From contig JBLNBW010000150.1 of NCBI GenBank assembly GCA_050260255.1, positions 1 to 14,419 on the forward strand: a DNA stretch of 14,419 nt, read 5' to 3'. This DNA is from JAQGMV01 sp050260255 (GTDB taxonomy: Bacteria; Pseudomonadota; Gammaproteobacteria; Burkholderiales; SG8-41). The notes under the pieces are model-generated. The model saw only the letters and a list, made by a program, of their open reading frames with translations, had not been told where the DNA came from and ran no database searches. Positions 5,879 to 12,859 of the stretch are shown one piece after another (position 1 is the first letter of the stretch; each line of letters starts with the position of its first letter). A program made the translations under genes and the position numbers.

Positions 5879-7699
5879 ATGACCCCTCATAAACCGTTGT
5901 TCGCCGCGATGGCGGCTGCCGGCATCGTCGCGGCCGTCATCGTACCCGTCGCTCAGTCGGAGACGTCCGTCTTCGTCCCGGAGCTCGCGTTGCTCGATGG
6001 CGCAGCCTGCCGGATGCCGCAGGCGCGCAGTCCCGTCATGATCCGCCTCGCACAGGCCGCGACGGCGCCGACGAAGAAGACCGAGCTCAGCCCTGCTGCG
6101 CCGGCCGCCGCCGCTGCCGCGCCGGCCGTCGCGAACGAGAGCGATCCGCCGCTCATGACGGGGCTCGGCAAGCTCCATCTCCGTGTATCGACGTCGTCGC
6201 CGGCAGCGCAGCGTTATTTCGACCAGGGACTGCGGCTCGCCTGGGGCTTCAACCACGACGAAGCCCGCCGCGCATTCCGCAAGGCGCAGCGCCTCGATCC
6301 GGATTGTGCGATGTGCTACTGGGGCGAGGCGTGGGTGCTGGGGCCGAACATTAACGCGCCTATGGACGAGCAGGCGGTGGCCCCCGCTGTCGCCGCCGCC
6401 GAGAAGGCCCGCTCGCGTTCGCACCGTGCGACGCCGCGCGAGCAGGCGCTGATCGAAGCGATTGCCGAGCGCTATTCGCCAGACCCCGCGGCAAAGCGCG
6501 CGGAGCTCAACACAAGTTACGCGCGCGCCATGCGCGAGGCCGTGCAGCGCTTCCCCGCCGACAACGAAATTGCGGTGTTATATGCCGATGCGCTGATGAA
6601 TCTCGCGCCCTGGGATTACTGGGAAGCGGGTGGCACGCAGGCGAAGCTGGCTGTCGCCGAGCTCGTGCCGACGCTCGAGCGCGTGCTGAAGAAGCAGCCG
6701 GATCACGCCGGGGCGATCCATCTCTACATCCATGCCGTCGAAGCGTCGGACAATCCAAGACGTGCCGAGCGCTATGCCGATGCACTCGGCAAGCTCGCCC
6801 CCGGCGCCGGCCATCTCGTGCACATGCCCAGCCATATTTACTATCGAATCGGACGCTACAGGGATTCGCTCGCGGCAAACCGCGCTGCAGTGAAAGTCGA
6901 TGAAGCGTACATCGCGCGCGAGAAGGCCGTCGGCATTTACCCGCTGGGCTACTACCCGCACAACGTGCATTTCGTGATGGTTTCCGCCGAGATGGGCGGC
7001 GACGGGGCTGCCGTGGTCGAATCGGCAAACAAGCTCGCCCGCATCATTCCCGACGAGGCTGCGCGCGCGTTCCCCATGGTCCAGCCGATGAAAGCCGCGC
7101 CGTATTTTGCGCACGCGCGCTTCAGCCAACCGGCGACCGTGATGGCGCTTGCGGCTCCGGGCGAAGGCGTGCCGTACGTCCAGGCCGTGTGGCGCTATGC
7201 GCGCGGCCTCGTGCTCGCACGGCAAGGCAAAACACAGGACGCTCGAGCCGAGCTCGCGCAGATCGACCGCCTGATCGCGAGCACCGACTACACGCGATAC
7301 ACGGAGGCCAACATACCGGCGAGGGAAGTGATGCAGATCGCCTCGCACATGCTGCGCGCTCGCATCGCGCAAACGGAGAACGACTTGAATGGCGCGGTCG
7401 CCAGCGTGGAAGCCGCCGCGGTGCTCTATGACACATTGCCGTACATGGAGCCGCCGTATTGGCCTTATCCGGTGAAACAGACGCTGGGCGCTCTGCTGGT
7501 CCTGCGAGGGGATTACGAGCGGGCCCGCGGCGTGTTCGGCGAAGCGCTTGCGCGCATGCCCAACAATGCGTGGGCCTTGTATGGACTGCGCGAAGCGTAC
7601 GCGCGAGACGGCAGGTCCCGTGAAGCGCGCGCCGTTGACAAGCGGTTGTCGGGCTTGTGGATGGGCGAGCGCGGGCACCTTGACCTCGCGACACTGTGA
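5879..7699 (+). CDS. Exported TPR-like repeat protein of unknown function
   Basis: A 606-residue protein. Residues 1-27 look like a signal peptide (a short basic start, then a hydrophobic Ala/Val/Ile run ending VAQSE), so it is probably periplasmic. An Ala/Pro-rich linker is at about 72-86. From about residue 108 there are TPR-type helical pairs (FDQGLRLAWGFNHDEARRAF, then a C-terminal pair around YERARGVFGEALARMPNNAWALYGL, here 21 residues long and typical of TPR). TPRs usually hold partner proteins. Unusually, the core contains CAMC (C143, C146) followed by YWGEAW, and several His patches: HAGAIHLYIH, HLVHMPSHIYYR (about 313-324) and YYPHNVHF. These could bind metal, which is inference. It is not a CXXCH haem motif. 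I know no characterised function for this family. The gene stands alone between flanking gaps of about 180 and 226 bp. Confidence 0.8.
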   Translation: MTPHKPLFAAMAAAGIVAAVIVPVAQSETSVFVPELALLDGAACRMPQARSPVMIRLAQAATAPTKKTELSPAAPAAAAAAPAVANESDPPLMTGLGKLHLRVSTSSPAAQRYFDQGLRLAWGFNHDEARRAFRKAQRLDPDCAMCYWGEAWVLGPNINAPMDEQAVAPAVAAAEKARSRSHRATPREQALIEAIAERYSPDPAAKRAELNTSYARAMREAVQRFPADNEIAVLYADALMNLAPWDYWEAGGTQAKLAVAELVPTLERVLKKQPDHAGAIHLYIHAVEASDNPRRAERYADALGKLAPGAGHLVHMPSHIYYRIGRYRDSLAANRAAVKVDEAYIAREKAVGIYPLGYYPHNVHFVMVSAEMGGDGAAVVESANKLARIIPDEAARAFPMVQPMKAAPYFAHARFSQPATVMALAAPGEGVPYVQAVWRYARGLVLARQGKTQDARAELAQIDRLIASTDYTRYTEANIPAREVMQIASHMLRARIAQTENDLNGAVASVEAAAVLYDTLPYMEPPYWPYPVKQTLGALLVLRGDYERARGVFGEALARMPNNAWALYGLREAYARDGRSREARAVDKRLSGLWMGERGHLDLATL

Positions 7700-7737
7700 G
7701 GTACGACGAGACCGGCGGCGTGGGCTTTATTGTGCAT

Positions 7738-7759
7738 GGCGCATCACTGGGGATGCGCC
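7738..7759. other. Perfect 8-bp stem-loop in the convergent gap between the TPR gene and comM
   Basis: GGCGCATC and GATGCGCC flank a 6-nt loop (ACTGGG), 38 bp after the TPR stop. No T-run follows on either strand, so it is not a textbook intrinsic terminator, but its place between converging genes suggests a 3'-end structure. The rest of the gap 7700-7925 holds no gene I can support. Confidence 0.45.
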
Positions 7760-7925
7760 GCTGCCGCGCTCGACATCGTTGGCATCGGTGAATTACGTCT
7801 CGGCGCCCATCGTCGGCATGACGAACGCATCGTTGACATCAAGCTGTTCTATGCCGCGCACGCGCGGTTGAGGCGCGACTACCGCGATCTGTGCCGAGAT
7901 GATGTACCGCGTATCGGCTGAGCGG

Positions 7926-9428
7926 CTAATGTGCCGTCCGATCTATCCGCCGATACTGAATGGCCTCGGCAACGTGTGAAGCGGTAATCGCGTGGCTGCT
8001 TGCCACGTCGGCAATTGTTCGCGCCACTTTGAGCACGCGGTGGTAGCCACGCGCTGACAATCCCAGCTTGGCGATCGCCTGCTTGAGCAAGGCGGCGCCA
8101 GCGTCGTCCGTTGCGCAGTGTTCCTCGATCTCACGCGGGTCCAGCCGCGCGTTCTCTTTACCCTGTCGTTCGTGCATGCGCGCACGCGCGATCTCGACAC
8201 GTGCGCGCACTTCACCCGACGTCGGCCCGCCGGCGCCGTGGCTCAAGTCGTCGGGCTCCACAGCCGGCACTTCGATCTGCAGGTCGATGCGATCGAGCAG
8301 CGGCCCGGATATTTTTCTGCGGTAGCGCAGCACCTGATCCGGTGTGCAGCGGCAGCGGCCGGTGTAGTGGCCGAGGTAGCCGCACGGACAGGGGTTCATT
8401 GCCGCGACCAGCTGGAATTGCGCAGGAAAGTCGGCTTGACGCGCGGCACGCGAGACCTTGATCGATCCCGACTCGAGCGGCTCGCGCAGCACTTCGAGCA
8501 CCTTGCGATCGAACTCGGGCAGCTCGTCGAGAAACAACACGCCGTGCAGCGCGAGCGAAATCTCACCGGGACGCGGGGTGCTGCCGCCGCCGACGAGCGC
8601 CACCGCGGATGCGGTGTGATGGGGCGCGCGATAGGGCCGCTGCCGCCACGTCGCTGGATCGAATCCGGCGCTGCCCAGCGAGCGCACGGCGGCCGATTCG
8701 AGCGCCTCCTCTTCCGTCATCGGCGGGAGGAGCCCAGGCAGACGCGCCGCGAGCATGCTCTTGGCGGTACCCGGAGGCCCGACCATGAGCAAGCTGTGAC
8801 CGCCCGCTGCGGCGAGCTCCAGCACGCGCTTGGCGTGCGCCTGGCCTTTGACGTCGCTCAAGTCCGGATAACGCAACTGCGACACGCGGCGCGTCGATCG
8901 GTGACGCACGAGCGGCGCCTGTCCCGCGAGATGGGCGCAGACGTCGAGCAGCGAACGTGCAGGATATATCGCGGCCCCCGCGACCAGCGCCGCTTCGGCT
9001 GCGTTTTCCATCGGCAGCACGAAATCACGCCGCGCACGTGCGGCGCTCATCGTCATCGCCAGCGCGCCGCGGATGGGGCGCAGCTCACCGGTCAACGCGA
9101 GCTCGCCGGCGAATTCATACTCGTCGAGCTTGTCGCGCGGTATCTGGCCGGACGCCGCCAATATGCCAAGCGCAATCGGAAGATCGAACCGTCCCGATTC
9201 CTTCGGCAAATCCGCGGGCGCGAGATTGACCGTGATCCGCCGTTGCGGAAACTCGAACCGCGCGTTCTGCAACGCGGCCCGGACGCGGTCCTTGGCCTCT
9301 TTCACTTCCGCTTCCGGCAAGCCCACGATAGCGAAGCTCGGCAATCCGTTGGCGAGATGCGCCTCGACGGTCACGGGCGGCGCGTCCATGCCGGCAAGCG
9401 CCCGGGTGTGCAATACGGCGAGCGACAC
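7926..9428 (-). CDS. comM: ComM/YifB family AAA+ ATPase (magnesium-chelatase-like)
   Basis: A 500-residue cytoplasmic protein, normal length for the family. The N-terminal domain carries VTVEAHLANGLPSFAIVGLP and ITVNLAPADLPKESGRFDLPIALGIL, both characteristic. The AAA+ core has Walker A GPPGTAKS at 217-224 and Walker B VLFLDE at 297-302. A cysteine cluster (C347, C349, C359, C361; CPCGYLGH and GRCRC) is probably a zinc site. The C-terminal magnesium-chelatase-type domain ends in SARGYHRVLKVARTIADV. In Vibrio cholerae and relatives ComM is a hexameric helicase that drives branch migration during integration of incoming DNA in natural transformation. It is present in many bacteria not known to be competent. 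The start is GTG with a strong GGGAGGGA upstream. It lies 101 bp downstream of ubiK on the same strand, perhaps one transcript. Confidence 0.95.
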   Translation of the reverse strand: MSLAVLHTRALAGMDAPPVTVEAHLANGLPSFAIVGLPEAEVKEAKDRVRAALQNARFEFPQRRITVNLAPADLPKESGRFDLPIALGILAASGQIPRDKLDEYEFAGELALTGELRPIRGALAMTMSAARARRDFVLPMENAAEAALVAGAAIYPARSLLDVCAHLAGQAPLVRHRSTRRVSQLRYPDLSDVKGQAHAKRVLELAAAGGHSLLMVGPPGTAKSMLAARLPGLLPPMTEEEALESAAVRSLGSAGFDPATWRQRPYRAPHHTASAVALVGGGSTPRPGEISLALHGVLFLDELPEFDRKVLEVLREPLESGSIKVSRAARQADFPAQFQLVAAMNPCPCGYLGHYTGRCRCTPDQVLRYRRKISGPLLDRIDLQIEVPAVEPDDLSHGAGGPTSGEVRARVEIARARMHERQGKENARLDPREIEEHCATDDAGAALLKQAIAKLGLSARGYHRVLKVARTIADVASSHAITASHVAEAIQYRRIDRTAH

Positions 9429-9529
9429 GGGTTCCCTCCCGAAAGGCAGCGTGAGGATTTAACGCGCGTAGAGGGGCCGGAGAGGACAGGAGCAGGTCTA
9501 TGCCGCCCGCATGGTGGCGGCGATGCCGG

Positions 9530-9769
9530 TCACTGCTGGGACTTGCGTTCGAGCGCCGCGACTTTGGCTTCGAGTTGCGCGAGTTTCTCGCGCGTGCGCA
9601 ACAGCACTTCGCGCTGGACGTCGTATTCCTCCCGCGTCACGAGATCCATACGGTTAAAGAAGCTCGTCAGCAGCGCGCGCACGTTCTTGTCGAAGTCGGC
9701 CGCCGGCCCCTGTTCCATGAGTCTGCGGATACGGGCGGCGATGTCGTCGATGAAATTCGGGTTGTCCAT
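9530..9769 (-). CDS. ubiK: Ubiquinone biosynthesis accessory factor UbiK (YqiC/BMFP family)
   Basis: A 79-residue protein. Residues 1-44 (MDNPNFIDDIAARI, then DFDKNVRALLTSFFNRMDLV) match the UbiK/YqiC family, and the C-terminal part, from about residue 45, is a coiled coil (VLLRTREKLAQLEAKVAAL). In enterobacteria UbiK binds UbiJ and assists the ubiquinone-synthesising enzyme complex under aerobic conditions; the family can trimerise and interact with membranes. The frame is open further upstream, but that part (Cys/Arg-rich) is not family-like, so I start at the ATG at 9769. No Shine-Dalgarno sequence precedes it, while a TACACT hexamer ends 6 nt before it. It is followed by comM and divergent from the nitrogen operon, an arrangement familiar in betaproteobacteria. 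Confidence 0.93.
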   Translation of the reverse strand: MDNPNFIDDIAARIRRLMEQGPAADFDKNVRALLTSFFNRMDLVTREEYDVQREVLLRTREKLAQLEAKVAALERKSQQ

Positions 9770-9775
9770 GGGACG

Positions 9776-9781
9776 AGTGTA
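9776..9781 (-). promoter_or_regulatory. Candidate -10 (TACACT) giving a leaderless ubiK mRNA
   Basis: On the minus strand TACACT is followed by CGTCCC and then the ubiK ATG, so the expected transcription start falls on or next to the A of the start codon. The -35 is weak (TCGCAA, 17-bp spacing, 3 of 6). The call rests on the missing Shine-Dalgarno sequence and on similar layouts before the rhodanese and gshA genes. Confidence 0.4.
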
Positions 9782-9821
9782 GCAGGGGCCGCACTCCGTT
9801 GCGACGGCGCTACGGCGGGCA

Positions 9822-9838
9822 CGCACGCACTTGGTGCA
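9822..9838 (+). promoter_or_regulatory. Candidate NtrC (GlnG) binding site
   Basis: CGCACGCACTTGGTGCA fits the NtrC consensus TGCACC-N5-GGTGCA at 10 of 12 defined positions, with the right half perfect. Its centre is about 128 bp before the predicted start of the sigma-54 promoter, a normal distance for an NtrC enhancer. A weaker second match (TGCATC-N5-GGCTCC, 8 of 12) is at 9866-9882; NtrC sites often occur in pairs. Confidence 0.5.
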
Positions 9839-9931
9839 GCCGCACGGCCCCACGCTTCAACTCAGTGCATCGGCGGGGCTCCACGTAAGGGCACCTCGGC
9901 ATATGCTATTGAAAACACGAATGTTTTATTT

Positions 9932-9947
9932 TGGCATGGTCCATGCT
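9932..9947 (+). promoter_or_regulatory. Sigma-54 promoter of the porin-glnK-amtB operon
   Basis: TGGCATGGTCCATGCT matches the RpoN consensus TGGCACG-N4-TTGCW at 10 of 12 defined positions, with the diagnostic GG (9933-9934) and GC (9945-9946) exactly 10 bp apart. Transcription should start near 9958, giving a leader of about 38 nt before the porin ATG. An AT-rich stretch (9905-9932) lies just upstream, and the operon it serves is a classic NtrC/RpoN target. Confidence 0.78.
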
Positions 9948-9994
9948 GAGGCGAGCCTCGCGACCATCGCACCCACACACCGAAAGGACATAAC

Positions 9995-10870
9995 ATGCAG
10001 AAGAAAGCCGTCATAGCGGGGGCCGTAGCCGCGGCATTGAGCTCGGGATATATACACGCAGCCGATGCACCGCCTCCCCCCTATACGCTCACCGGCAACA
10101 TCGGCCTGTTCAGCCAGTACATATTCCGTGGCCTCACGCAGACCGACCACCGGCCGGCACTGCAAGGCGGTTTCGACTACGCGCATACGGCAACCGGGCT
10201 CTATGCCGGCACCTGGGCCTCCAACATCAGCTGGCTGCAGGACGGCACACCGCCCGCGTATTCGAGCGGCGGCAGCCTGGAGTGGGACTTCTATGGCGGC
10301 CTCAAAGGCAGCATCGTCGGCGACCTCACCTACGACGTCGGCACGCTGTATTACTACTACCCCGGTTCGGCCAACAAGCCGGCCAACGCGCTCAACATCA
10401 AGGCCGATACGTGGGAGGTGTACGGCGCGCTCGGCTGGAAGTGGCTGTCGGCGAAGTACTCGTACAGCATCCAGGACGAGACCTTCGGCGTGCGCGATTC
10501 GCGCGGCACTTACTACGTCGACCTCTCCGCCACGGTGCCTCTCGCCGACTTCTCGAAGAGCCTGGACGGTCTCTCGCTCGTCGCGCACTGGGGCTATCAG
10601 AAATACGACGGCACCGACCCGCGCAACGTGACCGTGGGCGGCCGGCAGCTCTCCAACGACGAGATCTACAGCTACAAGGACGTGAAGCTGGGCCTCACCT
10701 ACGCGCTGCCGAAGGATTTCACCGTCGGCGCGTTCTGGACCAAGGCCTATGACGCCAACGTCCTCGGCTATGGCGCCACCAACGAGGTGGGCGCGGGCGG
10801 CAACACCGGCGTCTATCCCCGCAACCTCGGCAAGTCGACGGCCACCGTCTTCCTCCAGAAGACGTTCTAG
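9995..10870 (+). CDS. TorF-family putative outer-membrane porin
   Basis: A 291-residue protein. Residues 1-22 are a signal peptide with cleavage after IHA or one residue later. The mature part is rich in aromatic and small residues in alternating strands (GNIGLFSQYIFRGLTQTD; YDVGTLYYYYPG; DVKLGLTYAL) and ends in KTF. A C-terminal Phe is the usual outer-membrane beta-barrel signal. It matches the Gcw_chp/TorF family of putative porins, for which no substrate is firmly known to me. The start has AAAGGA 7 nt upstream. It is the first gene of the sigma-54-driven unit with glnK and amtB, so a role in letting ammonium, urea or another nitrogen compound through the outer membrane under nitrogen limitation is a fair inference. 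Confidence 0.85.
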   Translation: MQKKAVIAGAVAAALSSGYIHAADAPPPPYTLTGNIGLFSQYIFRGLTQTDHRPALQGGFDYAHTATGLYAGTWASNISWLQDGTPPAYSSGGSLEWDFYGGLKGSIVGDLTYDVGTLYYYYPGSANKPANALNIKADTWEVYGALGWKWLSAKYSYSIQDETFGVRDSRGTYYVDLSATVPLADFSKSLDGLSLVAHWGYQKYDGTDPRNVTVGGRQLSNDEIYSYKDVKLGLTYALPKDFTVGAFWTKAYDANVLGYGATNEVGAGGNTGVYPRNLGKSTATVFLQKTF

Positions 10871-10880
10871 GACCTAGCAC

Positions 10881-10895
10881 GGGGCCTTGCGCCCC
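10881..10895 (+). other. Small hairpin between the porin gene and glnK
   Basis: GGGGC-CTTGC-GCCCC forms a 5-bp stem followed by TTT. It lies 10 bp after the porin stop and 18 bp before the glnK start. It may slow transcription or protect the 3' end of the porin message, letting expression differ within the operon. It is too short for a confident terminator. Confidence 0.3.
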
Positions 10896-10913
10896 TTTCC
10901 ATGGGGAACTCAC

Positions 10914-11252
10914 ATGAAACTGGTTACGGCAATCATCAAGCCGTTCAAGCTGGACGAAGTGCGGGAAGCGCTCTCGGCCATAGGCGTGAGCGGCATCACG
11001 GTGACCGAAGTGAAGGGCTTCGGGCGGCAGAAGGGCCACACCGAGTTGTACCGGGGCGCCGAATACGTCGTCGATTTCCTGCCCAAGGTCAAGATCGAGG
11101 CAGCGATACGCGACGATCTGCTGGAGCAGGCGATCGAAGCGATCGAGAAGTCAGCGAACACCGGCAAGATCGGCGACGGCAAGATCTTCGTCTTCGAGCT
11201 CGAGCAAGTCATCCGCATCCGCACCGGTGAAACCGGCGCCGACGCCTTATAG
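10914..11252 (+). CDS. glnK: Nitrogen regulatory protein PII (GlnK)
   Basis: A 112-residue PII signal protein, full family length. It senses 2-oxoglutarate, ATP/ADP and, through uridylylation, glutamine, and it binds AmtB to block ammonium uptake when nitrogen is plentiful. The uridylylated tyrosine is Y51, on the T-loop, whose apex lies in TELYRGAEYVVDF (residues 43-55). Both PII signature regions are visible, including KTGKIGDGKIF-like NTGKIGDGKIFVF. It starts MKLVTAIIKPFKLDEVR as expected. GGGGA lies 6-7 nt before the ATG; an in-frame ATG nine codons upstream is unlikely. Its stop is 10 bp before amtB, so the two are translated from one message. It is called GlnK rather than GlnB because of linkage to amtB and the sigma-54 promoter. 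Confidence 0.96.
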   Translation: MKLVTAIIKPFKLDEVREALSAIGVSGITVTEVKGFGRQKGHTELYRGAEYVVDFLPKVKIEAAIRDDLLEQAIEAIEKSANTGKIGDGKIFVFELEQVIRIRTGETGADAL

Positions 11253-11262
11253 GGAGAACGGC

Positions 11263-12762
11263 ATGAGGAAGATATTCGCTGTACTCGCGCTGCTGGGCGC
11301 GATGTTGCTGACGGGCTTCACCGCCGCGGCGCAGGACAAGGCGCCCGAGCCGGCCGCTGCCGCAGCCACCGCGGCGTCCGCCGCACCGGCGACACCCGCT
11401 GCAGCCCCGGCTGCCGCACCGGCGCCGACGCCGAACAAAGGCGACGTCGCGTGGATGCTGGTGTGCACCGCGCTCGTGCTGCTCATGAGCGTGCCGGCAC
11501 TGGCGCTCTTCTACGGCGGCATGGTGAGGTCGAAGAACATGCTGTCGGTGCTGATGCAGGTGTTCGTCACCTTCTCGTTGATCACGGTGCTGTGGTGCAT
11601 CTACGGCTACAGTCTCGCATTCACCGAGGGCAATGCCTTCATCGGCGGACTCGACCGTCTGTTCCTGGGCGGCGTATTCGATTCGGCGAAGGGTGAATTC
11701 GCCATGGCCGCGACGTTCAGCAAGGCGACGCCGATACCGGAGATCGTCTTCGTGGCATTCCAGTGCACGTTCGCGGCCATCACGTGCGGCCTCATCGTGG
11801 GCGCCTTCGCCGAGCGCGTGAAATTCTCCGCCGTGCTGATCTTCATGGTGCTGTGGTTCACCTTCTCGTACCTGCCGATCGCGCACATGGTCTGGTTCTG
11901 GGCCGGTCCGGATGCGTACACGGCGGCCAACGTCGTCGATGCGACCAACGCAAAAGCCGGCATGATCTGGCAATGGGGAGCGCTCGACTTCGCAGGCGGC
12001 ACGGTGGTGCACATCAACGCCGGTATCGCGGGCCTGGTCGGCGCCTACATGATCGGCAAGCGCATCGGCTTCGGCCGTGAGGCATTGAAGCCGCACAACG
12101 TGCCGATGACGATGATCGGCGCCGCCCTCCTGTGGTTCGGCTGGTTCGGCTTCAACGCGGGCTCCGCGCTGGAAGCGAACAACTCGGCCGCGCTTGCGTT
12201 CATGAACACGTTCCTCGCGACCGCATGTGCCGTGCTCGCGTGGACGTTCGGCGAATGGCTGTTCAAGGGCAAGCCCTCCATGCTCGGCGCGGCCTCCGGT
12301 GCGGTTGCCGGCCTCGTCGCCATCACGCCGGCGGCGGGCAACGTCGGCATTCCGGGTGCGTTCGTGATCGGCCTCGCCGCCGGGCTCGTGTGCCTGTGGG
12401 GCGTCAATGGGCTGAAGCGCATGCTGGGCGCAGACGACTCGCTCGACGTGTTCGGCGTGCATGCCGTGGGCGGTATTCTGGGTGCGCTGCTCACCGGCGT
12501 GTTCTGCGATCCGTCGCTCGGCGGGCCCGGCTTCGTGTCCGATTGGGTCACCGGCAAAGTGATCAGCGCGGGCGAGTACTCGATCGCTGCGCAGGTGTGG
12601 ACGCAAGCCAAAGCCGTCGGCGTGACGATCGTCTGGTCGGCGGTGGTCGCCGCGATCGCTTACTCGATCGCGAACGTGCTGGTCGGTCTGCGCGTGCCGG
12701 AAGAAGAGGAACGCGAAGGCCTGGACATCACCTCGCACGGCGAAACGGCTTACACCGGATAA
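11263..12762 (+). CDS. amtB: Ammonium channel AmtB
   Basis: A 499-residue inner-membrane ammonium channel, trimeric in the family. Residues 1-23 are a signal peptide (cut after TAAA), followed by an unusual Ala/Pro linker at 26-57 before the first helix at about 62 (VAWMLVCTALVLLM). The pore residues are present: the Phe gate F166/F170 (FQCTF), D242 (GALDFAGG), and the twin histidines H250 (VVHINAG) and H400 (FGVHAVGG), whose 150-residue separation equals that of E. coli H168 and H318. Between the Phe gate and D242 there is a loop about 19 residues longer than in E. coli, around AGPDAYTAANVVDATNAKAG. The ATG at 11263 has AGGGAG just upstream. GlnK, encoded 10 bp before, should bind its cytoplasmic face. 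Confidence 0.96.
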   Translation: MRKIFAVLALLGAMLLTGFTAAAQDKAPEPAAAAATAASAAPATPAAAPAAAPAPTPNKGDVAWMLVCTALVLLMSVPALALFYGGMVRSKNMLSVLMQVFVTFSLITVLWCIYGYSLAFTEGNAFIGGLDRLFLGGVFDSAKGEFAMAATFSKATPIPEIVFVAFQCTFAAITCGLIVGAFAERVKFSAVLIFMVLWFTFSYLPIAHMVWFWAGPDAYTAANVVDATNAKAGMIWQWGALDFAGGTVVHINAGIAGLVGAYMIGKRIGFGREALKPHNVPMTMIGAALLWFGWFGFNAGSALEANNSAALAFMNTFLATACAVLAWTFGEWLFKGKPSMLGAASGAVAGLVAITPAAGNVGIPGAFVIGLAAGLVCLWGVNGLKRMLGADDSLDVFGVHAVGGILGALLTGVFCDPSLGGPGFVSDWVTGKVISAGEYSIAAQVWTQAKAVGVTIVWSAVVAAIAYSIANVLVGLRVPEEEEREGLDITSHGETAYTG

Positions 12763-12787
12763 CTCTCCTCCTGTAGCACTTGATTGG

Positions 12788-12816
12788 GGCGCCGCCGCCA
12801 AGCGGCGCCTTTTTTT
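12788..12816 (+). terminator. Intrinsic terminator after amtB
   Basis: GGCGCCGC (12788-12795) and GCGGCGCC (12802-12809) form a perfect 8-bp GC stem with a 6-nt loop, followed by seven T (12810-12816). It lies 25 bp after the amtB stop and closes the nitrogen operon, separating it from gshA. Confidence 0.92.
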
Positions 12817-12840
12817 ATCCGCGGCGACTTCTGCGGGGCG

Positions 12841-12859
12841 TGGGCTAGAATAAAGCCCA
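12841..12859 (+). promoter_or_regulatory. gshA -10 inside a palindrome, at the start codon
   Basis: TAGAAT (12846-12851) ends 7 nt before the gshA ATG, so the predicted transcription start is on the start codon and the mRNA would be leaderless; there is no Shine-Dalgarno sequence. The same bases lie in the inverted repeat TGGGCTagaataaAGCCCA, with 6-bp arms and a 7-nt centre. That could be an operator or, if the transcript starts further upstream, a small hairpin. The -35 region is poor. Confidence 0.45.

Noticed and set aside
3222..5880. Long minus-strand frames opposite the MFS and dehydrogenase genes
   Set aside because: Both real genes are recognisable with intact motifs on the plus strand; the opposite frames show only Arg/His-rich sequence and no family resemblance.
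7730..7921. A possible 63-residue protein between the TPR gene and comM
   Set aside because: No Shine-Dalgarno sequence, no family resemblance, and it begins just before a perfect stem-loop that its reading frame would have to cross. It is more likely a chance frame in the gap.
9502..9521. Hairpin GCCGCC-N8-GGCGGC between ubiK and comM as a terminator
   Set aside because: Six-bp stem with no T-run on the minus strand; the two genes may still be co-transcribed.
8118..9782. A 554-codon plus-strand frame opposite comM and ubiK
   Set aside because: Low-complexity Arg/His/Gly/Ala composition and complete overlap with two confidently identified minus-strand genes. It is a composition shadow.
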